NCBI RefSeq assembly: GCF_016862975.1
Contig: NZ_BONZ01000034.1
Span: 124,001 to 188,000, forward strand
Reading direction: 5' to 3'
DNA length: 64,000 bases
From: Rugosimonospora africana
GTDB taxonomy: Bacteria; Actinomycetota; Actinomycetes; Mycobacteriales; Micromonosporaceae
The position numbers and the translations under genes are program-made. Below are positions 58,623-64,000 of the stretch, piece by piece; position 1 is the first letter of the stretch, and every line of letters begins with the position of its first letter. Below the pieces are notes generated by a model. That model did not search any database, was not told the origin of the DNA, and saw only the letters and a list, made by a program, of their open reading frames with translations.

Positions 58623-58702
58623 CGCGACCTCCACATCGATGAGCAGACGCCCGCCAAGGAAGGGACGGGCGCGCTCACCGTAGAGGAGCCAGATACTTCC
58701 AG

Positions 58703-58720
58703 AGATATAGTCGAGATATA
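58703..58720. promoter_or_regulatory. AT-rich heptamer direct repeats upstream of the RHS gene
   Basis: AGATATA (58703-58709) and AGATATA (58714-58720) are separated by 4 bp, an 11-bp period, the spacing typical of SARP binding sites. They lie 81-98 bp upstream of the RHS start in an AT-rich island (58697-58745). A SARP gene is present at 46764. The link is inferred. Confidence 0.45.
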
Positions 58721-59104
58721 TTCACGTCGATATGGCTCAGGCCAATTGCTCTGCTAGAGCTTCTTCGGGCCGGTCTGAATTCGACTACCGCGAGAGGTGC
58801 GGCGCGTCTTACGACCACTTCAGGGCGTTGGGTGCCGTCGTTGCGGCGGCGCTGAACGGTTTGGAATGAATGGGTCCGCTGCTGCCTCCTGAGATCGGCG
58901 AGCCAGTCGATGAGGCGGACGCCAAAACGGATCGAGCCGTCCACGCGGTCGCGCCGGGTCGCACCGGTGACATGGACTGAGGCCACGTGGCATGATCAGC
59001 CGCATGCCGCAGGTGAAGTGCCTGTCGCCGACCGCGTTCAGGGCCCGACCCATCCCTCACAGCCGTGCTCCCCGGTGCGGCCCGGCACGTCGCCGCGGCG
59101 CCAG

Positions 59105-61369
59105 ATGAGCGAACCGAACCGATTCGGTCTGCTGCTGCGGCATCATCGCGGCGAGGCCGGGCTCACCATCCAGGAGCTGTCCGCCGCCTCGCGGGTCAGC
59201 GTCCGAGCCATCGGCGACATGGAACGCGGACGCAGCCGGATGCCGCAGCGGCGCACCGTCGAGGCACTGACGCGGGCGCTGGGTCTCTCGGATCCCGAGG
59301 CGGTCGCGCTGCGCGAGGCGGCCCGCGGCGGCCGCCTCGCGCGGCGGCCGGCACCGGCGCTAGCACCGCCGCGGACCGTCGCCGACTTCACCGGCCGCGA
59401 CAGCGAGCTGCGGTGGTTGGGCGACCTCGTCGCACGCGGCGAGCCGAGCGTCGTCGCTGTCGTCTCCGGGCCGCCCGGCCTGGGCAAGACGTCGCTGATG
59501 CTGCAGGCCGCCGGCCGGTACGCCGAGTCCTTCCCCGACGGTGTTCTCTTCCTCGACCTGCGGGGCCTGGACGCCGACCCGCCGCGCCCGGCCGACCTGC
59601 TGCTGCGCCTGTTGACCGCGCTCGGCGTGGAGGAGAGCCAGGTACAGGGCGACGAGCAGGCCCGCAGTGCGCAGTACCGGACGCTGCTGAGCGAGCGGCG
59701 CTGCCTGCTGATGCTCGACAACGCCGCTGGCGAGGCGCAGGTCCGTCCGCTGCTGCCGGGCGCCGGGACCACCATGACGATCGTCACCAGCCGGCGCAAC
59801 CTGGCCGGGTTGGAGGCGGTCGAGCGGCACACGGCCCGGGCTCTGCCTCCGGGCGAGTCGGTCACGTTGCTGCGACGCATCATCGGGGACCGACGCGCCG
59901 CCGCCGAGCCGGAGACAGCCCTGTTCGGCCTCGCCGACGCCTGCGGACACCTGCCGCTGGCGCTGCGGATCGCCGGCAACCGGCTGCTCAGCCGCCCGGA
60001 TTGGAGCATCGAGTACCTGCTGCGCCGGCTCGCCGACCAGGACGAACGGATCGGCCTGCTGGTCGCCGGGGACCTGCAGATCGCGGCGCCGTTCATGCTG
60101 TCCTACCAGCAGCTGTCGGCGACCGCCGCGCGTACGTTCCGAAGGCTGTCCCTGGTCCCCGGCCCGGACGGCGGCCTGGACCTCGCGGCGCGGGTAGCCG
60201 GCATGAGCGTACGTGAGACCGAGGCGGCGCTGGAGGAGTTGGCCGACCTTGGGCTGCTCCAACCGACCACCGGCGGCCGCTACCGGTTCCACGACCTGAT
60301 CAGATTGTTCGCGCGGGCGCGCCTGGCCGAGGAGGAGACGCCGCGGGCATGCCGGCAGGCCCAGGACCGGATGATCACCTGGCTGCTCGACACCGCGGTC
60401 GCGGCCGGCAGGTGGTTCGAGCCGGGCGGGAGCGAACCGGCCGGCGGCGAACCCGGCCGCGGGCCGGGTTCGGCCGAGGAGGCCCGCCGCTGGCTCGAAC
60501 AGGAGAGCTCGAACTGGCTCAGCGCGCTGCGGGCGGCCTTCGCCGCCGGCCGGCATGCCGAGGTGATGGCGGTCGCCGACGCCATGCACTGGTTCTCGGA
60601 CAGGTGGCGGCACTGGCAGCCCTGGATCGAGGTGTTCCAGATGTCGGCCGCGTCGGCAGAGGCGATCGGCGACCGGCGCGGCCAGGCGGTCCACCTGAAC
60701 TACGTGTCCTGGGCGTACTCGACCAGCGCCCTGCGGCACGACCTGGCCGACGCGCCGGCGCAGGAGGCTCTACGGCTGGCCCGCGAGGTGGGTGACCTCA
60801 GCGAACAGGGTTGGTCATGGTTGTGCCTCGGGTCCGCGGCGCGTCGACGCGGCGCGGCGGCGCAGGCACAGGAGGCGGCGCGGCAGTCGCTGTCGCGATT
60901 CGAGACGGCCGCGGACTGGGACGGGTACTCGCAGGGGCTGTCGCTGCTCGCCGCCAGCCTCGCGCAGGCCGGCCGGCACCGCGACGCCATCGAGCAGTAC
61001 CGCCAACTGGAGGCGCTGCTGGCCGACCCGAGCCGCGCACCGTCCCCCGTGCTCAGTGACGCCACGGCGGGCCATCTGCACCTGAACGTCGGGTTGAGCC
61101 TGCTGGCGATGCGCCGCTGGGCCCCGGCCGTGGCCAGCTTCCGGGTGGCATTGCCGGCGGTACAGCGCTCCGGAGTGCGGCAGAGCGAGGCCCGCTGCCG
61201 GTACGGGCTCGGCTGTGCGCTTGCCCGGCTGGGCCGGCTGGAGGAGGCTCGCGTCCAGCTGCGCCGGATGGTGCGCCTCGCCCGGCAGGTCGGCCCGGCG
61301 GACCTGGTCGACCAGGGGCTGGCTCGCCTCGCCGAGATCGGTCCGGCAGTCGGTAGCCAGGTGTCCTGA
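59105..61369 (+). CDS. XRE-NB-ARC-TPR regulator (AfsR/GutR-like, STAND ATPase)
   Basis: 754 residues. HTH_XRE: FGLLLRHHRGEAGLTIQELS, AASRVSVRAIGDMERGRSRM. NB-ARC: VVSGPPGLGKTSLMLQAAGR (Walker A), RCLLMLDNAAGEAQVRPLLP (Walker B), TIVTSRRNLAGLEAVERHTA, CGHLPLALRIAGNRLL; winged helix (VAGMSVRETEAALEELADLG) and TPR repeats to the end. Such STAND regulators couple a ligand or protein signal to transcription. Diverges from the RHS toxin across 482 bp, making it a plausible regulator of the toxin. ATG 59105 is used; no clear ribosome site precedes it. Confidence 0.9.
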   Translation: MSEPNRFGLLLRHHRGEAGLTIQELSAASRVSVRAIGDMERGRSRMPQRRTVEALTRALGLSDPEAVALREAARGGRLARRPAPALAPPRTVADFTGRDSELRWLGDLVARGEPSVVAVVSGPPGLGKTSLMLQAAGRYAESFPDGVLFLDLRGLDADPPRPADLLLRLLTALGVEESQVQGDEQARSAQYRTLLSERRCLLMLDNAAGEAQVRPLLPGAGTTMTIVTSRRNLAGLEAVERHTARALPPGESVTLLRRIIGDRRAAAEPETALFGLADACGHLPLALRIAGNRLLSRPDWSIEYLLRRLADQDERIGLLVAGDLQIAAPFMLSYQQLSATAARTFRRLSLVPGPDGGLDLAARVAGMSVRETEAALEELADLGLLQPTTGGRYRFHDLIRLFARARLAEEETPRACRQAQDRMITWLLDTAVAAGRWFEPGGSEPAGGEPGRGPGSAEEARRWLEQESSNWLSALRAAFAAGRHAEVMAVADAMHWFSDRWRHWQPWIEVFQMSAASAEAIGDRRGQAVHLNYVSWAYSTSALRHDLADAPAQEALRLAREVGDLSEQGWSWLCLGSAARRRGAAAQAQEAARQSLSRFETAADWDGYSQGLSLLAASLAQAGRHRDAIEQYRQLEALLADPSRAPSPVLSDATAGHLHLNVGLSLLAMRRWAPAVASFRVALPAVQRSGVRQSEARCRYGLGCALARLGRLEEARVQLRRMVRLARQVGPADLVDQGLARLAEIGPAVGSQVS

Positions 61370-61370
61370 C

Positions 61371-61407
61371 GTGCGAGGGCCAGGCGGATCTCGCCCGGCC
61401 CTCGCAC
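61371..61407. terminator. Bidirectional terminator between convergent genes
   Basis: GTGCGAGGGCC (61371-61381) and GGCCCTCGCAC (61397-61407) form a perfect 11-bp stem with an inner GGCG/CGCC. It begins 2 bp after the regulator stop and ends 9 bp before the protease stop. Confidence 0.85.
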
Positions 61408-61415
61408 GAACTCCG

Positions 61416-64000
61416 CTACTTGACCTCGTACGCCCGGTAGACGGTGGTGGTGACCGTGTTCCCCTTGCTGTCCACGGCGGTCGCTCGCAGCGAGACGAAC
61501 CCGGATTTGTCCTTCGGCTGCCGCACCGTCGCGACGTACCTCCCGCCCTTCTCGGCGGTTGGCGCCGCCACCCAGGTGGCGCCGTCGTCGAACGAGACCG
61601 ACACCTTCGCCGACTTCACCCGGCCGGCGGTCGCTTGCTGGGCGAACGTCAGCGGGATCGTCAGCATGCCGCCGACGCGGTCGCTGTTGTCCGGCGCCAG
61701 GTCGGGGTCGAACCCGATCGAGGTGAGCGGCAGCGCGCCCTGCTGGTCGGCCGAGGTGGTGAAGGTCCACACCGACTCCGTACGGGTGGACAGCCGGTAC
61801 GGGCCGGGCAGGTCGTACGAGTACGTCAGCCGGTACGTGGTCCGCTCGGCGGCCACGTCCCAGTTGCCGAAGTGGCCGAACGTTCCGGTGAACTCGCCCA
61901 GCAGCGTGTCGCCCTTGTACAGCGCGAGGTCGTTGTTGGTCATCGCGTACGGCCAACCGACGTGCCCGTCCCCGTCGGCATACCCGTCGAAGGTGGCGTA
62001 GATTTCATCGCCCTGCCGCAAGACGGCCGTCGCACCGGGACCCACCGGGGTGAGGGTGGCGCCCAGCACCGCGCCGTCCCAGCGCTCGTGGTAACGGCGT
62101 CCTGCCCGGTACCCCGGATCCTGCAACTGCTTCAGGTCGAGAATCAGCTGGTCGTCCGCGACGCTCGTCTCGGCGATCTCCGATCGCCACTGCACGTCGC
62201 CGCTGTAATACTCTGTGCGGTGGGCCGGCGTCCCAACCGGCGGCAGGTCGCTGCTCGACGGGTATGCGCCGGCTAGGCTCGGTTCGGGTATCGAGTTGGT
62301 GCGCGTAGCCACCACACCGGTGGCGTTCCGCGCGTAGTCGACGTCCACCGTGGCCAGGTCGTCGCGGGACACGTGCTTGGTGAAGCCGGTGACGAAGGAG
62401 CCCTCCTTCCGCCAACCCAACTGGTAGGCGTCTGGCGCGCTGCCCTTCTTCGCCGGGCCCTGGAACACCGCCTGGATCTGGGTGACCACGCCGGGCAGGT
62501 TGGTCGGACCCTCGTCCGCGGTGAGGATGGTCGCGGGATCGCCCTCGACACCGTCGTAGGTCGGATACCCGTCGGCCGCGCGGTTGACCACGGCCGAAGC
62601 GTCGTACGCGGTCGCCTTCTTGTCTGGGACCGTGATATCCAACGGCTTTGCCTTGCGGGCGTCGAGCACCACCTCTTGGTCCGCGGTGACGACGTCCTTG
62701 TTGTCGGTCAGCAGATCGACCGAGCCGTCATCGTTCAACACGTACGCCGCGATGTGCCACGTGCTGTTCAGCGGCACCCGCAGTGACTCGCTCGCGTCGT
62801 AGAAAGCGTGGTATTCGTACGTCGACGGATCGGGGTTGCTGAGCCGGATCATCACTGTGCCGGGCGTGCCGCCGTCCCTGCCGATGACGGAAACCTTCAG
62901 ACTGGCCGCCGGTGGCTCGAGGTAGACGCTGAACGGCGTCTGCAGCTTGACCTCGCCTTCGGTGGCCACCAGCCAACCGCCGTAGAAGCCGTACGCGGTG
63001 CTGGCCTTCTCGTCGACGACGACCCCGACGCTCGCGTCACCGCCGGCCGGTATGGTCACCGTCTTCGGATCCAGCGTCACCAGGCCGTCCGGCACATTGC
63101 TGTTCAGCGACAGGTTGAGCGTCGCCGGTTGGTCGCCGAGGTTGTGATAGGTCATCTTCCGCGTGCTGGGCGCCTCGGTGTGCGGCCACTCGAGGTTCCC
63201 GACGCTCAGCGAGGCAGGGCTGACGGTGACCGGCTGGTGCAGCGCCTTGGCCACGTTCTCGAAGCCGGCGCCCTGGGCGAAGACGTTGTAATCCGGATTC
63301 GGTGTGGCGCTGGCCATCAGCGCCTCCTTGAGCTGCTCGCCGGTCCAGTCCGGATGAACCTCGGCGAGCAGGGCGGCCGAGCCGGTCACGTGCGGGGTAG
63401 CCATGGAAGTGCCGCTCATCGTGACGTACTGCCCCTCCGGCAGGTCCACCGCGCTGGGCGAGCGGGCCGCGGTGATGTCGGTGCCGGGCGCGCCGATGTC
63501 CGGCTTGGCGCCGTAGTCGCCGATCCGTGGGCCCTGCAGCGAGGTCCAGTTCAGCGCGCCGGTCTTGTCGAAGTTCGCCACCGACAGCGCGGCGTCGGCC
63601 GTGGACGGCGAAGCGACCTGGAAGGTCGAGCCGCCCCAGTTGCCGGCAGCGCACACGAACAACGTGCCGTACTCGGCCGACAGGTCGTTGACCGCCTGCT
63701 CCAGCGGGTCAAGGCCGAGTTCGTCCGGCCCGCCCAGGCTCATGTTGACCACCTTTGCTCCGGAGGAGGCCGCCCACTGCATCCCTTCGAGGATGGCGGA
63801 GTCCGAGCAGGCGCCGCCGCCGTTGACGTTCCAGCACACCTTGCCGTCCATCAGCGACGTACCCGGCGCCACGCCCTTGTACCTGCCGCCCGACGCGGCG
63901 CCGCTGCCCGCGATCGTCGATGCCACGTGGGTACCGTGCCCGGTCAGGTCCAGGCCGGTCTCCTCGTCGGGAACGAAGTTGTGCCGCGCGACCACCCTGC
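61416..64000 (-). CDS. S8 (subtilisin) family secreted protease, N-terminus outside the window
   Basis: About 861 residues are visible. LDLTGHGTHVASTIAGSGAA has the catalytic His, LFVCAAGNWGGSTFQ the oxyanion Asn region, and VTMSGTSMATPHVTGSAALL the catalytic Ser. The Asp motif lies past the right edge. After ~280 residues come several beta-rich domains (Ig-like VTIPAGGDASVGVVVDEKAS) and a closing SFDDGATWVAAP segment. This long layout resembles actinobacterial exported subtilases with C-terminal substrate- or wall-binding modules. Adjacent genes do not suggest a specific pathway. Confidence 0.9.
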   Translation of the reverse strand, partial: RVVARHNFVPDEETGLDLTGHGTHVASTIAGSGAASGGRYKGVAPGTSLMDGKVCWNVNGGGACSDSAILEGMQWAASSGAKVVNMSLGGPDELGLDPLEQAVNDLSAEYGTLFVCAAGNWGGSTFQVASPSTADAALSVANFDKTGALNWTSLQGPRIGDYGAKPDIGAPGTDITAARSPSAVDLPEGQYVTMSGTSMATPHVTGSAALLAEVHPDWTGEQLKEALMASATPNPDYNVFAQGAGFENVAKALHQPVTVSPASLSVGNLEWPHTEAPSTRKMTYHNLGDQPATLNLSLNSNVPDGLVTLDPKTVTIPAGGDASVGVVVDEKASTAYGFYGGWLVATEGEVKLQTPFSVYLEPPAASLKVSVIGRDGGTPGTVMIRLSNPDPSTYEYHAFYDASESLRVPLNSTWHIAAYVLNDDGSVDLLTDNKDVVTADQEVVLDARKAKPLDITVPDKKATAYDASAVVNRAADGYPTYDGVEGDPATILTADEGPTNLPGVVTQIQAVFQGPAKKGSAPDAYQLGWRKEGSFVTGFTKHVSRDDLATVDVDYARNATGVVATRTNSIPEPSLAGAYPSSSDLPPVGTPAHRTEYYSGDVQWRSEIAETSVADDQLILDLKQLQDPGYRAGRRYHERWDGAVLGATLTPVGPGATAVLRQGDEIYATFDGYADGDGHVGWPYAMTNNDLALYKGDTLLGEFTGTFGHFGNWDVAAERTTYRLTYSYDLPGPYRLSTRTESVWTFTTSADQQGALPLTSIGFDPDLAPDNSDRVGGMLTIPLTFAQQATAGRVKSAKVSVSFDDGATWVAAPTAEKGGRYVATVRQPKDKSGFVSLRATAVDSKGNTVTTTVYRAYEVK

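Overview
The window is very GC-rich DNA with actinobacterial gene content: ECF41 and ECF42 sigma factors, SARP, HxlR and NB-ARC regulators, SCO6745-type proteins, DhaKL, and secreted S8/S53 peptidases. GTG and TTG starts are common. Nothing names the species; a Micromonosporaceae-like actinomycete is my best guess from composition and families. I see no rRNA, tRNA or CRISPR array. Much of the window looks accessory, with small regulator-plus-target cassettes separated by islands of broken genes.

Layout. 0-6 kb: an ECF41 sigma factor diverges from a WrbA-like/SnoaL operon; then a cupin, an S51 peptidase and an ECF42 operon (DUF998 - YCII/DGPF - ECF42). 6.5-10.1 kb: an HxlR regulator diverges from a dihydrofolate reductase-like/NmrA pair, followed by a DHA1 exporter. 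10.2-12 kb: a short PEP-mutase-like gene, a deleted SnoaL gene and remnants of a small protein and an MFS exporter. 12-16 kb: a MarR regulator and DHA2 exporter sharing a repeat operator, then a DhaK-DhaL kinase. 16.2-17.6 kb: three overlapping genes with Imm21 at the start and Imm10 at the end, with no toxin beside them. 17.8-29 kb: SCO6745, an IS701 remnant, a CBS protein, a secreted phosphoesterase, a GH16 protein with an altered catalytic motif, an M20 amidohydrolase, and PoxB diverging from a LysR regulator. 29-37 kb: a giant S53 peptidase-Kelch exoprotein, a FN3 remnant, a beta-lactamase-fold protein, and a LysR/metallo-beta-lactamase pair. 38-41 kb: decayed TPR-regulator/NUDIX, aminoglycoside phosphotransferase, RmlD-like and McrC-like remnants.

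The most interesting locus is 41.1-44.4 kb: an NB-ARC-TPR protein (NLR-like) followed 3 nt later by a small protein with a hydrophobic N-terminus. A 14-residue motif near the N-terminus of the first (GAQFGGGNVMVNQF) matches one at the C-terminus of the second (GVQVGDHNTQINRF). This is the arrangement of bacterial amyloid-signalling (RHIM-like/BASS) NLR-effector pairs, so I read it as a probable abortive-infection or cell-death module. Debris flanks it on both sides.

44.8-48.7 kb: a truncated IS5 transposase, a PH-domain protein, a SARP regulator and fragments including the second copy of a 230-bp repeat also found at 11.4 kb. 48.7-58.6 kb: a 3055-residue secreted RHS polymorphic toxin with a Hint release domain and a nuclease-like tip, followed by a pentapeptide-repeat protein that is a candidate immunity protein. 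59.1-64 kb: an XRE-NB-ARC-TPR regulator divergent from the RHS gene, and a subtilisin-family protease running off the right edge.
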